A DNA stretch of 64,000 bases from Prevotella histicola JCM 15637 = DNF00424 (GTDB lineage: Bacteria > Bacteroidota > Bacteroidia > Bacteroidales > Bacteroidaceae), in assembly GCF_000613925.1 (NCBI RefSeq), contig NZ_BAJX01000001.1, forward strand, positions 62,001 to 126,000, written 5' to 3'. The first letter of the stretch is position 1, and the number at the start of each line of letters is the position of its first letter. The position numbers were made by a program, and so were the translations under genes. This document shows, piece by piece, positions 1-8,926 of this stretch. The notes under the pieces are model-generated. The model ran no database searches. It saw nothing but the letters and a program-made list of their open reading frames with translations, and was not told the origin of the DNA.

Positions 1-1647
1 CTTATCACGCACAATACCCGTGAAATAAACATGCTTGAATGGGAATTTCCCACGATATTCATAGCCCGCCATGATCATTCGTGCCACCCAGAAGAAGATA
101 ATATCCGGACCAGTTACAAGATCACTGGTAGGGTAGTAGTAGTTTATTTCCTCATTATCGGGATGATTGATACCATCAAACACCGAAATAGGCCATAACC
201 AACTTGAGAACCATGTGTCCATACAGTCGCTTTCCTGCTCAAGATCTGCAGCAGTTACGGCAGGGTTCTTCTCCTTAGCAAGCTTCAAAGCCTCCTCAGA
301 GGTCTCTGCAACTACGGTAGCATTCTTACCCTCTGCATCCTTAAAGTAGTATGCCGGAATACGATGTCCCCACCAAAGCTGGCGACTGATACACCAGTCC
401 TTGATGTTTTCCAGCCAGTGGCGGTACGTATTCTTATATTTCTTTGGATAGAACTCAATCTCATCATCCATAACAGGACCGAGCGCAATGTCAGCAAAGT
501 GCTGCATCTTCAGGAACCACTGAGTAGAGAGTTTAGGCTCAATAGGCACGTTTGTACGCTCGGAGAAGCCCACTTTGTTGTCATAGTCTTCCACCTTTTC
601 CATCAAACCAGCCGCCTCTAAGTCCTTAGATATCTGCTTGCGCACGTCCATTCTGTCCTGACCTACGTATAAACCAGCCGCCTCGGAAATGGTTCCGTTA
701 TCATTGAAAATGTCAATTGTCTCCAGTCCGTGCTTCAAACCAAGTGCATGGTCGTTGACATCATGTGCAGGAGTAACCTTCAAACAACCCGTTCCAAACT
801 GGATATCTACATATGAATCCTCGATAACAGGGATTATGCGGTTGACTAATGGTACGATGACATGCAAGCCTTTAAGCCATGTATTCTTCACATCCTCTGG
901 ATTGATGCACATAGCCGAGTCGCCCATAATCGTCTCTGGACGGGTAGTTGCAACAACAGCGTAGTAACCTTTCTCGTCTTTGTGCATTACGTTACCCTCG
1001 TCTTTGCGTTCAACTTTAGCCTGATCGTCCGCAGCAACATAATATTTAAGGTGATAAAGCTTGGAATGTTCATCCTTATAGATAACCTCCTCGTCCGACA
1101 GAGCAGTCTGAGCCTGTGGGTCCCAATTGACCATTCGCACGCCACGATAGATATAACCTTTATTATATAAATCGCAGAACACCTTAATAACACTCTTGCT
1201 TCTGGTGTCATCCATGGTGAAAGCAGTACGGTCCCAATCACAAGAGCAGCCCAGTCGGCGCAACTGTTTCAGGATAATCCCTCCATGTTCATGTGTCCAA
1301 TCCCATGCATGCTCAAGAAATTGCTCGCGAGTAAGGTCAGTCTTTTTAATACCTTCCTGCGCTAACTTGTTAACAACCTTTGCTTCTGTAGCAATACTTG
1401 CATGGTCTGTTCCAGGAACCCAGCAAGCATTCTTACCCTCCATACGGGCACGTCTTACCAGAATGTCCTGAATAGTATTGTTAAGCATGTGCCCCATGTG
1501 AAGCACACCCGTAACGTTTGGAGGTGGGATGACCACAGTGTAAGGCTCACGGCCATCTGGTTTAGAACTGAATAGCTTATTGTCCAGCCAGTACTGGTAC
1601 CATTTTGATTCCACAACCTGTGGATCATACTTGCTTGCTAATTCCAT
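1..1647 (-). CDS. valS: Valine--tRNA ligase (partial, N-terminal 549 residues)
   Basis: Class I aminoacyl-tRNA synthetase that charges tRNA-Val in the cytoplasm. The reverse-strand frame is open from the ATG at 1647 to the window edge and starts [20 protein letters not shown]. The class I signature is seen as [13 protein letters not shown] near residue 45, with [11 protein letters not shown] and [14 protein letters not shown] further on; these are typical of ValRS and its editing (CP1) region. [10 protein letters not shown] marks the editing domain, and [17 protein letters not shown] the return to the catalytic core. The KMSKS loop and anticodon domain lie outside the window. A -7 box (1692-1699) sits 45 bases upstream, divergent from mazG. 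No frameshift was found in the visible part. Confidence 0.95.
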   Translation of the reverse strand, partial: MELASKYDPQVVESKWYQYWLDNKLFSSKPDGREPYTVVIPPPNVTGVLHMGHMLNNTIQDILVRRARMEGKNACWVPGTDHASIATEAKVVNKLAQEGIKKTDLTREQFLEHAWDWTHEHGGIILKQLRRLGCSCDWDRTAFTMDDTRSKSVIKVFCDLYNKGYIYRGVRMVNWDPQAQTALSDEEVIYKDEHSKLYHLKYYVAADDQAKVERKDEGNVMHKDEKGYYAVVATTRPETIMGDSAMCINPEDVKNTWLKGLHVIVPLVNRIIPVIEDSYVDIQFGTGCLKVTPAHDVNDHALGLKHGLETIDIFNDNGTISEAAGLYVGQDRMDVRKQISKDLEAAGLMEKVEDYDNKVGFSERTNVPIEPKLSTQWFLKMQHFADIALGPVMDDEIEFYPKKYKNTYRHWLENIKDWCISRQLWWGHRIPAYYFKDAEGKNATVVAETSEEALKLAKEKNPAVTAADLEQESDCMDTWFSSWLWPISVFDGINHPDNEEINYYYPTSDLVTGPDIIFFWVARMIMAGYEYRGKFPFKHVYFTGIVRDK

Positions 1648-1691
1648 TGTTTCGTATATTTTTATTTCTTTATTATCTTTAAAATACGGTG

Positions 1692-1699
1692 CAAAAGTA
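1692..1699 (-). promoter_or_regulatory. -7 promoter box for valS
   Basis: TACTTTTG on the minus strand matches the Bacteroidetes consensus TAnnTTTG, 45 bases before the valS ATG. Confidence 0.5.
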
Positions 1700-1721
1700 C
1701 AAAAAATCCGCTTAAAAAGTG

Positions 1722-1729
1722 TATCTTTG
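1722..1729 (+). promoter_or_regulatory. -7 promoter box for mazG
   Basis: TATCTTTG followed by C matches TAnnTTTG, about 65 bases before the mazG start. It forms a divergent pair with the valS box. Confidence 0.5.
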
Positions 1730-1793
1730 CAACGATATTAGTACTCACAGAGAAGTACTTTAACGTTTATCTTTAACTTTAAACATCAAGACA

Positions 1794-2672
1794 TTGCATA
1801 CAAAAGAAGAAAAATTAAAAGCCTTTGCTCGTTTATTGGATGTTCAGGAACGCCTTCGAAAAGAGTGCCCTTGGGATAAAAAGCAGACCAATGAGAGTCT
1901 TCGCCCTAATACTATTGAAGAAGCATTCGAGTTAGCTGACGCTCTTCTTAAGGACGATTCAAAGAATATTTGTAAGGAATTGGGCGATGTTATGGAGCAT
2001 GTCGTGTTCTATTCTATGCTTGGTCAGGAGAAAAAGGAGTTTGATGTCGCTGATGTTTGCAATGCACAATCGGATAAACTCATGTTCAGACATGATTTTA
2101 TTGATTGGACTGGATGGGAGGTAACACGGCAGGATATGGTCGTAAATACCAATGGCCAGGTTGTGTACAAAGATGAATTGAATAAACAGGCTAATAATCA
2201 TCAAGCTGCACCTGATACTGCAACGCAGGTAGAATCAACATGGGAACAACGGAAGCAACGCGAAAGAGATGGAAATACGTCTGTCCTTTCTGGTGTTCCT
2301 GATTCTTTACCAAGCCTTATTAAAGCTTATCGAATACAAGATAAAGCCCGTAATGTGGGCTTTGATTGGGAAGAGAAAGAGCAAGTATGGGATAAGGTTT
2401 ATGAGGAATTGGACGAATTAAAAGCTGAACTGAAGAAAGGAGACAAAGAACATTCTGCTGAAGAGTTTGGTGATTTTATGTTCTCTCTTATCAATGCTGC
2501 TCGACTCTATCATATTAATCCTGATAATGCTCTTGAACATACTAACCAGAAGTTTATAAAAAGATTCAATTATATTGAAGAAAAAGCTCGTGAGAAAGGA
2601 GTTAATATAAAGGATCTTACTCTAGAAGAGATGGATAAGTTCTGGGAAGAAGCAAAACAGACAAATAAATAA
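1794..2672 (+). CDS. mazG: Nucleoside triphosphate pyrophosphohydrolase MazG
   Basis: House-cleaning enzyme that hydrolyses (d)NTPs to NMP and pyrophosphate. The start is TTG (HTKEEKLKAFARLLDV follows), because no ATG or GTG fits the conserved N-terminus. Two MazG modules are visible. The first has CPWDKKQTNESLRP and ELGDVMEHVVFY (residues 25-80). The second has DKARNVGFDWEEKEQVWDKV and EEFGDFMFSLINAARL (190-250), with the helical metal-binding EExxE/ExxD pattern. The linker is longer than in E. coli MazG by roughly 40 residues (about 105-150, from FIDWTGWEV to QAAPDTATQV). At 292 aa it is slightly long for the family. It is followed 20 bases later by a lipoprotein gene. Confidence 0.9.
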   Translation: MHTKEEKLKAFARLLDVQERLRKECPWDKKQTNESLRPNTIEEAFELADALLKDDSKNICKELGDVMEHVVFYSMLGQEKKEFDVADVCNAQSDKLMFRHDFIDWTGWEVTRQDMVVNTNGQVVYKDELNKQANNHQAAPDTATQVESTWEQRKQRERDGNTSVLSGVPDSLPSLIKAYRIQDKARNVGFDWEEKEQVWDKVYEELDELKAELKKGDKEHSAEEFGDFMFSLINAARLYHINPDNALEHTNQKFIKRFNYIEEKAREKGVNIKDLTLEEMDKFWEEAKQTNK

Positions 2673-2692
2673 ACCTACATAAATTCCACAAT

Positions 2693-3250
2693 ATGAAAAA
2701 TTCTTTTTATCTCATTATTTCGTTATTTCTCCTTTTAATGGTTGCCTCTTGTAAGGATAATAAGCCTAAGACAATAGCAGAACAATCTTCAAAGAATGCT
2801 GATACGCTCACGACGGGGGACAGTACTGTATATGGAACAATGGTAGATGGTGGTATGAACTCCATCATTCTTCTTACAGACAAAGGTGATACTATAGAGT
2901 TTCTTGCCAATCCTAATGATACTGCAGAGGTGGTTAAAGGAGGTAAGATAAATGGCGATCGCTTTGCCATTATCGGTTATACAGAATATGGTGATCGTTT
3001 TATGCGTTCAGCAATCAATCTTACATCTTTGTTTGGAAACTGGCATAGCCTTGATCGCAATTTTGAAATAAAGGAGGATGGAACGATTACTTCTACTCTT
3101 CAGTCAGAGAAAAGTCCATGGACAACATGGAAAATATGGAATGGAAAGCTTATCCTTTCGAAAGATACTTTCACGGTAGATAAGCTCGGAGCTGAGGCTT
3201 TATCTTTAGAAAATAAGGATGGTATATTCGTGTTTAATAGGGGAAAGTAG
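2693..3250 (+). CDS. Lipocalin-like lipoprotein
   Basis: Predicted lipoprotein: the N-terminus MKNSFYLIISLFLLLMVASC carries a lipobox (VASC, Cys20). The 185-residue protein has an N-terminal beta-rich segment (TVYGTMVDGGMNSIILLTDKGD) and a C-terminal lipocalin-like strand series with LFGNWHS and EIKEDGTITSTL. Such proteins are common in Prevotella and Bacteroides and have no assigned function. It lies between mazG and rnz, with gaps of 20 and 17 bases, so the three are probably cotranscribed. The family label rests on pattern recognition only. Confidence 0.7.
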   Translation: MKNSFYLIISLFLLLMVASCKDNKPKTIAEQSSKNADTLTTGDSTVYGTMVDGGMNSIILLTDKGDTIEFLANPNDTAEVVKGGKINGDRFAIIGYTEYGDRFMRSAINLTSLFGNWHSLDRNFEIKEDGTITSTLQSEKSPWTTWKIWNGKLILSKDTFTVDKLGAEALSLENKDGIFVFNRGK

Positions 3251-3267
3251 CCCTATCTGTTTATAGA

Positions 3268-4182
3268 ATGGATCCATTTAAAGTGCACATCCTGGGCTGT
3301 GGAAGTGCTTTGCCTACTTTGCAACATTATGCTTCTTCTCAAGTTGTAGAACTTAGGGAGAAGCTTTTTATGATTGACTGTGGAGAAGGTACACAAATAC
3401 AATTGCGTCGCTGTCATATTCATTTCTCGCGTATTACAGCAGTCTTTATTAGTCATCTCCATGGTGATCATTGCTTTGGCATCCCTGGTATGATATCTAC
3501 TTTTGGAATGACAGGACGTACAGCTCCACTGCATATATATGGTCCTGCTGCTTATGAACCAGTACTAAATCAGACTCTTGATTTCTTTTGTCAAGGTCTA
3601 GAGTTTAAGGTGGTCTTTCATCCAGTTGTTACAAAGGAGCAAACTATTATTTACGAAGATCGTGGTTTGACAGTCGAATCCATTCCTTTAGAACATCGTA
3701 TTGAATGCTGTGGTTATTTATTTAAAGAGAAACCAACTTTACCCCATATCCGCCGTGATATGATAGATTTTTATCACATTCCTGTTAGTCAGATAAATAA
3801 TATTAAAGCAGGGGCTGATTGGATAACGGAAGAAGGTGAAAAGATTCCTAATAGTATGCTTACAGTTCCTGCGAAAGCTCCAAGAAGTTATGCATATTGT
3901 TCGGATACCCGATATATGAAGAATCTGCATAAAATAGTCAAAGGTGTCAGTACTCTTTACCATGAAAGTACTTATGCTACAGAAGATGAGGACCGTGCAC
4001 ATCTATATTGGCATAGTACTTCTCGTCAGGCTGCAACTGTAGCAAAGGATGCTTCCGTCGGTAAACTAGTGTTAGGTCATTTCTCTGCAAGATATCAAAA
4101 TGAAGAGAAAATTTTGGAAGAAGCAAAGGAGGTCTTCCCGAATACACTCCTTAGTAAAGAAGGGATGACTATTGATGTATAA
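3268..4182 (+). CDS. rnz: Ribonuclease Z
   Basis: Metallo-beta-lactamase-fold endonuclease that removes the 3' trailer from tRNA precursors. The zinc motif SHLHGDH is at residues 62-68. GCGSALPT near the N-terminus, EHRIECCGYLF, YCSDTRY and the late HESTY and LGHFSARY motifs complete the tRNase Z pattern. At 304 aa it has the usual length of the short-form enzyme. The ATG at 3268 fits the conserved start MDPFKVHILG. It is the third gene of the mazG-lipoprotein-rnz run and converges on ispE with 66 bases between; no strong hairpin is visible there. Confidence 0.95.
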   Translation: MDPFKVHILGCGSALPTLQHYASSQVVELREKLFMIDCGEGTQIQLRRCHIHFSRITAVFISHLHGDHCFGIPGMISTFGMTGRTAPLHIYGPAAYEPVLNQTLDFFCQGLEFKVVFHPVVTKEQTIIYEDRGLTVESIPLEHRIECCGYLFKEKPTLPHIRRDMIDFYHIPVSQINNIKAGADWITEEGEKIPNSMLTVPAKAPRSYAYCSDTRYMKNLHKIVKGVSTLYHESTYATEDEDRAHLYWHSTSRQAATVAKDASVGKLVLGHFSARYQNEEKILEEAKEVFPNTLLSKEGMTIDV

Positions 4183-4248
4183 GTCATAGACGTTAGGATT
4201 TTGTTCCTATCGTTAAAGATTAGAAGGTAATATCTACCATCAACCTAT

Positions 4249-5088
4249 CTATAGTCTGCAGACATATGTAAATGTATTAGGGAAAGTCTTTTCTATATCT
4301 ACAGGCTTTCTTCCAAAAATACCAAAGATAGTACTACCGCTACCAGACATTTGTGCATAAAGGGCATTTTTTTCGTATAACTTTTCTTTAATTGCTTTTA
4401 ATTCTGGATAACGCTTAAATACAGGAACCTCAAAATCATTAAATAATTCTGTTCGCCATGTATCGATAGGTTGTTTAACTATGTCACGGCAACATTTTAT
4501 TGGCTGTTGGGGTTCTATGGTTGCGTAAGCCTCTGCTGTTGATACTGCTATATCAGGTTTGATCAATACTAAATAATATCCATTAAGATTTCCACTTTCA
4601 GAGTCTGCAGGTGCCAGTATGTCTCCTATGCCCGTTGCATATGATATTTCTGAACGAATAAAAAAAGCGCAATCAGCTCCTAACTTACTTGCGTAACGTT
4701 CCATCTCGGCATTACCCATGTTCAACCGAAAACGTTCGTCAAGAAGGCGAATCATATATGCTGCATCAGCCGATCCACCTCCTAATCCAGCTTGTGTAGG
4801 AATACGTTTATATAGATGTGTGTGAACGCGGGGTAACTGGTAGTCTTCAGCTATAAGGTTATAGGCTTTGACAACAAGATTATTTTTTTCTTCTCCATCG
4901 ATTAGATTACCTGTTATCTTTAAGTCACACTGTACGTCTGATGGGAATTCTTCGTCCATTTTCTTTATTTCAAGTACATCACAGAGTGGTACTGGGTAGA
5001 AAATAGTCTCAAGGTTGTGATAGCCATCAGGACGTTTGGATACAATATTTAAACCAAGATTGATTTTACAGCAGGGGAATGTAATCAT
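4249..5088 (-). CDS. ispE: 4-diphosphocytidyl-2-C-methyl-D-erythritol kinase
   Basis: GHMP-family kinase of the MEP (non-mevalonate) isoprenoid pathway; it phosphorylates CDP-methylerythritol. The GHMP ATP-binding motif GLGGGSADAA is at residues 101-110, and the third motif AQMSGSGSTIFGIF is near the C-terminus. The N-terminus MITFPCCKINLGLNIVSKRP matches the substrate-binding start of IspE. The length of 279 aa is typical. Its -7 box (5106-5113) is 17 bases upstream, back to back with the dnaB promoter. Confidence 0.95.
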   Translation of the reverse strand: MITFPCCKINLGLNIVSKRPDGYHNLETIFYPVPLCDVLEIKKMDEEFPSDVQCDLKITGNLIDGEEKNNLVVKAYNLIAEDYQLPRVHTHLYKRIPTQAGLGGGSADAAYMIRLLDERFRLNMGNAEMERYASKLGADCAFFIRSEISYATGIGDILAPADSESGNLNGYYLVLIKPDIAVSTAEAYATIEPQQPIKCCRDIVKQPIDTWRTELFNDFEVPVFKRYPELKAIKEKLYEKNALYAQMSGSGSTIFGIFGRKPVDIEKTFPNTFTYVCRL

Positions 5089-5105
5089 AGCTTCTTTATT
5101 TTTTG

Positions 5106-5113
5106 CAAAGATA
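5106..5113 (-). promoter_or_regulatory. -7 promoter box for ispE
   Basis: TATCTTTG on the minus strand (TAnnTTTG), 17 bases before the ispE ATG at 5088. Confidence 0.5.
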
Positions 5114-5156
5114 GTAAAACTGTTGCATAATGCGGTTATGATTGGAATATTTTTTG

Positions 5157-5164
5157 TAATTTTG
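5157..5164 (+). promoter_or_regulatory. -7 promoter box for dnaB, almost touching the ATG
   Basis: TAATTTTG ends 7 bases before the dnaB ATG at 5172. If it is used, the mRNA would start at or within a few bases of the start codon, giving a leaderless transcript. Confidence 0.45.
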
Positions 5165-5171
5165 TGGGCAA

Positions 5172-6686
5172 ATGGTAGAAAGAAGTAATAGTAAAAGCAA
5201 TCGAAGGAGCAAGCAGGCTCCTATAGATACGACCTTTGGACATTTACAGCCACAGGCTACTGATATTGAGAAGGTAGTCTTAGGTGCCCTTATGATAGAC
5301 AAGGATGCCTTTACTGTTGTATCTGAGATTATCAAGCCCGAAACTTTTTATGAGGCTCGTCATCAGAAGATCTATGAGGCAATACAATCGTTAAATCTTC
5401 AGGAAAAACCTGTAGATATTATGACTGTGGCCGAGGAATTACGACATAAAGGAACTTTAGAAGAAATAGGAGGTCCTGCTTATGTTGTAGAGCTGAGTTC
5501 TAATGTAGCTTCTTCTGCCCATATAGAATATCATGCTCATATTCTTGCACAGAAATTTCTAGCACGGCAACTTATCCAGTTTGCATCAATGATAGAAACT
5601 GACGCTTTTGATGAGACTGTTGATGTAGATGAGTTGATGCAAAAAGCAGAAGGAACTCTTTTTGAGATTTCTCAAAAGAATATGTTGCAAGACTATGTAC
5701 AAATTGATACAATTGTAGAGCAGGCGCACCAATTATTACTTCAAGCTGCTAATCGAGATGGTGGATTGACTGGTGTTCCAAGTGGATTTCATAAACTTGA
5801 TGAAATCACGGCAGGATGGCAAGCTTCAGATCTTGTGATTATTGCAGGTCGTCCTGCTATGGGTAAGACCTCATTTGCTCTGAGCATTGCAAAAAATATT
5901 GCCGTTGATTATCGTGAGCCCATAGCGTTCTTCTCTCTTGAGATGAATAATGTTCAGCTAGTAAATCGTCTTATATCTAATGTTTGCTCAGTACCTGGTA
6001 ATAAGATTCTTAATGGTCAGCTTACACCTGATGAATGGGAAAGGTTTGATTCAAATATCCGAAAGATGCAAGGAGCTCCCATATATGTTGATGATACTCC
6101 TGGGTTATCTATTTTTGAGCTTAGAACAAAGGCACGCCGTTTAGTGCGAGAGCACGGCATTAAGATTCTTATGATTGACTATTTGCAATTGATGAATGCA
6201 AATGGGATGCGATTTAATAGTCGTCAAGAGGAGGTTTCCACTATTAGTCGTTCTTTGAAAGGTCTTGCAAAAGAGCTTAATATTCCAGTACTTGCTCTTT
6301 CACAGTTGAGTCGTGCAGTTGAACAACGTGATGGCGCTGAAGGTAAACGTCCACAACTTAGTGACTTGCGTGAGTCAGGTGCTATTGAGCAAGACGCTGA
6401 TATGGTCCTTTTTGTGCATCGTCCAGAATACTATCATATCCTTCAGGATGATAAAGGAAATGATTTACATGGTATGGCTCAGATTATTATTGCTAAGCAC
6501 CGCAAAGGCGCAACTGGCGATGTCCTTTTAAATTTCCGAGGGGAATATACTCGTTTTGCGAATCCAGAAGATACCGATTTTACTGCACCTCTTCCCGAAG
6601 ATCAGTTTGGTGGTGAAATTGTGGGTAGTAAGATAAATGAAGATCCTATGCCTCCTACACCTCCAGGGATTCAACCTCCTTTTTGA
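5172..6686 (+). CDS. dnaB: Replicative DNA helicase DnaB
   Basis: Hexameric 5'-3' helicase of the replisome. The N-terminal all-helical domain (residues 25-130) contains PQATDIEKVVLGALMIDKDA. The RecA-like C-terminal domain has Walker A at about 225-234 (AGRPAMGKTS), Walker B in ILMIDYLQLM, and SQLSRAVEQR and LSDLRESGAIEQDAD, all DnaB signatures. At 504 aa it is full length; no intein is present. The start at 5172 is the only Met before residue 42. A proline-rich tail (PMPPTPPGIQPPF) closes the protein. It is a single-gene unit divergent from ispE, followed by a long non-coding gap. Confidence 0.97.
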   Translation: MVERSNSKSNRRSKQAPIDTTFGHLQPQATDIEKVVLGALMIDKDAFTVVSEIIKPETFYEARHQKIYEAIQSLNLQEKPVDIMTVAEELRHKGTLEEIGGPAYVVELSSNVASSAHIEYHAHILAQKFLARQLIQFASMIETDAFDETVDVDELMQKAEGTLFEISQKNMLQDYVQIDTIVEQAHQLLLQAANRDGGLTGVPSGFHKLDEITAGWQASDLVIIAGRPAMGKTSFALSIAKNIAVDYREPIAFFSLEMNNVQLVNRLISNVCSVPGNKILNGQLTPDEWERFDSNIRKMQGAPIYVDDTPGLSIFELRTKARRLVREHGIKILMIDYLQLMNANGMRFNSRQEEVSTISRSLKGLAKELNIPVLALSQLSRAVEQRDGAEGKRPQLSDLRESGAIEQDADMVLFVHRPEYYHILQDDKGNDLHGMAQIIIAKHRKGATGDVLLNFRGEYTRFANPEDTDFTAPLPEDQFGGEIVGSKINEDPMPPTPPGIQPPF

Positions 6687-6752
6687 AATTAGAGAAAATG
6701 CAAGAGAACTTATAAAAGAGGGAATATATTTTCTTCTTATTTTTTGTTTGAT

Positions 6753-6835
6753 GTTGCTGTCATTTTTAACAGTTTCTGTAAATTCCTATATCATAGATTT
6801 TTAGCTCTCTATTAGAGTGATACTAATGACAGCAA
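6753..6835. repeat. 83-nt inverted-repeat element, copy B
   Basis: The left arm GTTGCTGTCATT is answered by the right arm AATGACAGCAA about 60 bases later. The first 30 bases are close to the left ends of the copies at 54129-54213 and 60261-60345 (the latter reverse-complemented), which have nearly the same length. It looks like a short non-autonomous, MITE- or REP-like repeat. Confidence 0.55.
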
Positions 6836-7091
6836 AATCCAAAATGGCATATATATAGTTCAAGCTATATTATGAAGAGATATAAATTCTCCGTCTTAAT
6901 TCTTTGCTGAATTATAAAGAAATTTGCTTGTTAAAGTCACATGTAAATTGGAGATAGCTTCAGTATTATATATTAATGCGTTTCTTTAGTTTGTGTTTTG
7001 TAATATGTTTATTATTAATATGTTATATATTAAATGTGTGTGTGTGCTACTCAGTAATGTACAAAGGTGATACATTAGGTTTGTGTTGATG

Positions 7092-7119
7092 GTTAACACT
7101 AGGAGTGCTAGAGTTAAAC
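7092..7119. repeat. Imperfect palindrome GTTAACACT...AGTGCTAGAGTTAAAC
   Basis: GTTAACACT, then AGG, then AGTG and GTTAAAC form an imperfect inverted repeat. The preceding GTTGATGG plus part of the arm recur near 39978-39994 (GTTGATGGTAAACACTA), hinting at another dispersed intergenic motif. Confidence 0.25.
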
Positions 7120-7211
7120 ACAATACGAGTTGAATGGTAGCACCATTTAAAGTTTGTTGTAAAGAGAAGATTTCTAGTGCTACAATCAGTTTTTTATATT
7201 AGGAAGGAATT

Positions 7212-7240
7212 GTGAGGATGGGGGCTTTCCCCATCCTCAC
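7212..7240. terminator. Hairpin terminator downstream of kdsB
   Basis: Perfect 12-bp stem GTGAGGATGGGG / CCCCATCCTCAC with loop GCTTT, 31 bases after the kdsB stop. It has no long T run on the minus strand. Confidence 0.6.
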
Positions 7241-7271
7241 TTAGATATTTGAGATTTTATTTTCTCCACTC

Positions 7272-8018
7272 TTATACTTTGTTTTCTCTTAAAAAGATTT
7301 CTGCACGTTCTAAGTCTTCAGGAGTATCAATCCCTATGGTTTCAACATCAGTGAGTCCTACTTTTATGCGGTATCCGTTCTGAAGCCAGCGAAGTTGTTC
7401 TAAACTTTCTGCAAGTTCAAGGGAGGATTGTGGCAAACGGCTAATTGCTCGTAAGACATCTGTACGGTATGCGTAGAGACCAATGTGTTTTAGAAAAGGA
7501 TATCGTTCAATCCATTCGGATTTCTCATACCCTCGCACAAAAGGTATAATAGAGCGGGAGAAATAAAGAGCATAAGAATTATTATCCAAAACAATTTTTG
7601 GAGAATTTGGATTTTTTGCCGATTCCATCGACTTAAAATGTTTGCCTAATGTTGCAATTTGCGTTTGAGGATCATCAAAGCAATTCATCACTGTTTTTAT
7701 CTGACTCTTTTGAATAAAAGGTTCATCTCCTTGAATGTTGATGACTACATCATAAAAAATACCGATTTTATCGAGGGCTTCGCAAATGCGGTCGGTTCCG
7801 CTTTTATGATCTGATCGTGTCATGACAGCCTTACCTCCAAATGACTGGACCGTATTCGAAATGCGCTCATCATCTGTTGCAACATATACATCAGTTAGAA
7901 TACTGCTTACCTGTTTATAAACACGCTCTATAACAGTTTCTCCTCCGAGCATGGCTAAAGGTTTGCCAGGGAAGCGAGAGGATGCATAGCGAGCAGGAAT
8001 AATACCTATAAATTTCAT
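7272..8018 (-). CDS. kdsB: 3-deoxy-manno-octulosonate cytidylyltransferase (CMP-Kdo synthetase)
   Basis: Activates Kdo with CTP for lipid A core assembly in the cytoplasm. The N-terminus MKFIGIIPARYASSRFPGKP is the family nucleotide-binding signature. VATDDERI, the HKSGTDRICEAL region and VVINIQGDEPFI are also diagnostic. A longer in-frame extension to 8129 exists but is poor in KdsB character; 8018 gives the usual 248 residues. A -7 box lies at 8075-8082. The Kdo phosphatase gene kdsC is only 900 bases away on the other strand, so two consecutive Kdo steps sit together. Confidence 0.95.
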   Translation of the reverse strand: MKFIGIIPARYASSRFPGKPLAMLGGETVIERVYKQVSSILTDVYVATDDERISNTVQSFGGKAVMTRSDHKSGTDRICEALDKIGIFYDVVINIQGDEPFIQKSQIKTVMNCFDDPQTQIATLGKHFKSMESAKNPNSPKIVLDNNSYALYFSRSIIPFVRGYEKSEWIERYPFLKHIGLYAYRTDVLRAISRLPQSSLELAESLEQLRWLQNGYRIKVGLTDVETIGIDTPEDLERAEIFLRENKV

Positions 8019-8074
8019 TTGTTTTCTTTTGTTGAAGTTCTTATGAAGTCTGCTAATAGCAGAAACTCTAGACG

Positions 8075-8082
8075 CAAAAATA
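8075..8082 (-). promoter_or_regulatory. -7 promoter box for kdsB
   Basis: TATTTTTG on the minus strand, 56 bases before the chosen kdsB start. It lies inside the longer in-frame extension, which supports the shorter protein. Confidence 0.45.
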
Positions 8083-8136
8083 ATAATTCTTTCGTAAAAA
8101 GACAACTCGCAACTGCTATATTTCAGCAAAAAATAC

Positions 8137-8144
8137 TAAATTTG
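8137..8144 (+). promoter_or_regulatory. -7 promoter box for the DUF2520-kdsC-maf-rlmH operon
   Basis: TAAATTTG ends 5 bases before the ATG at 8150, suggesting a leaderless first gene. Confidence 0.4.
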
Positions 8145-8149
8145 TTGGC

Positions 8150-8926
8150 ATGAAGAGTATTATAATGGTTGGTGCAGGTAATCTTGCAACGCAGTTGGGG
8201 CTGGCTCTAGCTGAAGTTGGTTTTCCTATTGTTCAGGTATTTAGTCGTACTAAAGAATCTGCACAGGATTTAGCTAATAAACTTAATTCTGAGGCCATAA
8301 CGGATATAAACTCCTTGCGTAATGATGCAGATGTATATATTTTTTCTGTAAAAGATAGTGTACTTTGTCAGCTTATTCCTAATGTTTGTAGAGGCAAAAA
8401 GGATAAGCTTTTTTTGCATACGGCAGGCTCTATGCCTCTAGATTGTTTTAAGGGCTTTGCAAATCGATATGGGGTTTTCTATCCAATGCAGACTTTTTCG
8501 AAATCACGTAAAGTTAATTTTAAAGAAATCCCTATATTTATCGAAGGTAGTGCAAATGATACAGTACAAGAAATAAGAGATATTGCTTCATCAATATCAG
8601 ATTATGTTATTTCTTTAAGTACAAATGATCGGCAATATCTACATCTTGCAGCTGTATGGGCATGTAATTTTGTAAACTATTGCTATAGTGTTGCCGCAGA
8701 TATACTTGAGAATAAGGATATTCCGTTTAATGTGATAATACCTCTTATAAATGAAACTACACAAAAGGTGCATGACATTAATCCCAAAGATGCACAGACT
8801 GGTCCTGCAGTGAGATGGGATAAAAATATAATAGAGAAGCAAATGAATTTGATGTCTTCGTTTCCAAGTAAGCAGGCTATTTATGGGATGATTTCAAAAG
8901 ATATTCATGAACAAAATAAACAGTAA
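8150..8926 (+). CDS. Rossmann-fold NADP-binding, DUF2520-type protein
   Basis: Predicted oxidoreductase of unknown substrate. The Rossmann dinucleotide loop IIMVGAGNLATQLG is at residues 4-17 and is followed by an F420/NADP-oxidoreductase-like N-terminal domain (VQVFSRT, YIFSVKD). The C-terminal helical half (TNDRQYLHLAAVWACNFVNY and GPAVRWDKNIIEKQ) is typical of DUF2520 and resembles ketopantoate-reductase-like C-terminal domains. At 258 aa it has the family length. First gene of a tight operon: its stop overlaps the kdsC start by one base. Confidence 0.8.
   Translation: MKSIIMVGAGNLATQLGLALAEVGFPIVQVFSRTKESAQDLANKLNSEAITDINSLRNDADVYIFSVKDSVLCQLIPNVCRGKKDKLFLHTAGSMPLDCFKGFANRYGVFYPMQTFSKSRKVNFKEIPIFIEGSANDTVQEIRDIASSISDYVISLSTNDRQYLHLAAVWACNFVNYCYSVAADILENKDIPFNVIIPLINETTQKVHDINPKDAQTGPAVRWDKNIIEKQMNLMSSFPSKQAIYGMISKDIHEQNKQ

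Larger units (their letters stand above)
6687..7271. other. Non-coding gap between dnaB and kdsB
   Basis: About 585 AT-rich bases with no plausible gene on either strand. It contains an 83-nt inverted-repeat element (6753-6835), a GTTAACACT-type imperfect palindrome (7092-7119) and a perfect terminator hairpin (7212-7240). The rest shows nothing recognisable. Confidence 0.7.

Noticed and set aside
312-1241. Several 60-100-codon open frames on both strands inside the first 1.6 kb
   Set aside because: All are shadows of the valS coding sequence, which is continuously open on the minus strand.
6836-7200. Possible small RNA or gene in the dnaB-kdsB gap
   Set aside because: AT-rich sequence without promoter-terminator pairing or open frames of protein character; nothing specific could be supported.
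8018-8129. N-terminal 37-residue extension of KdsB
   Set aside because: The conserved protein begins at MKFIGIIPARY; the extension contains the likely kdsB -7 box and shows no family similarity.
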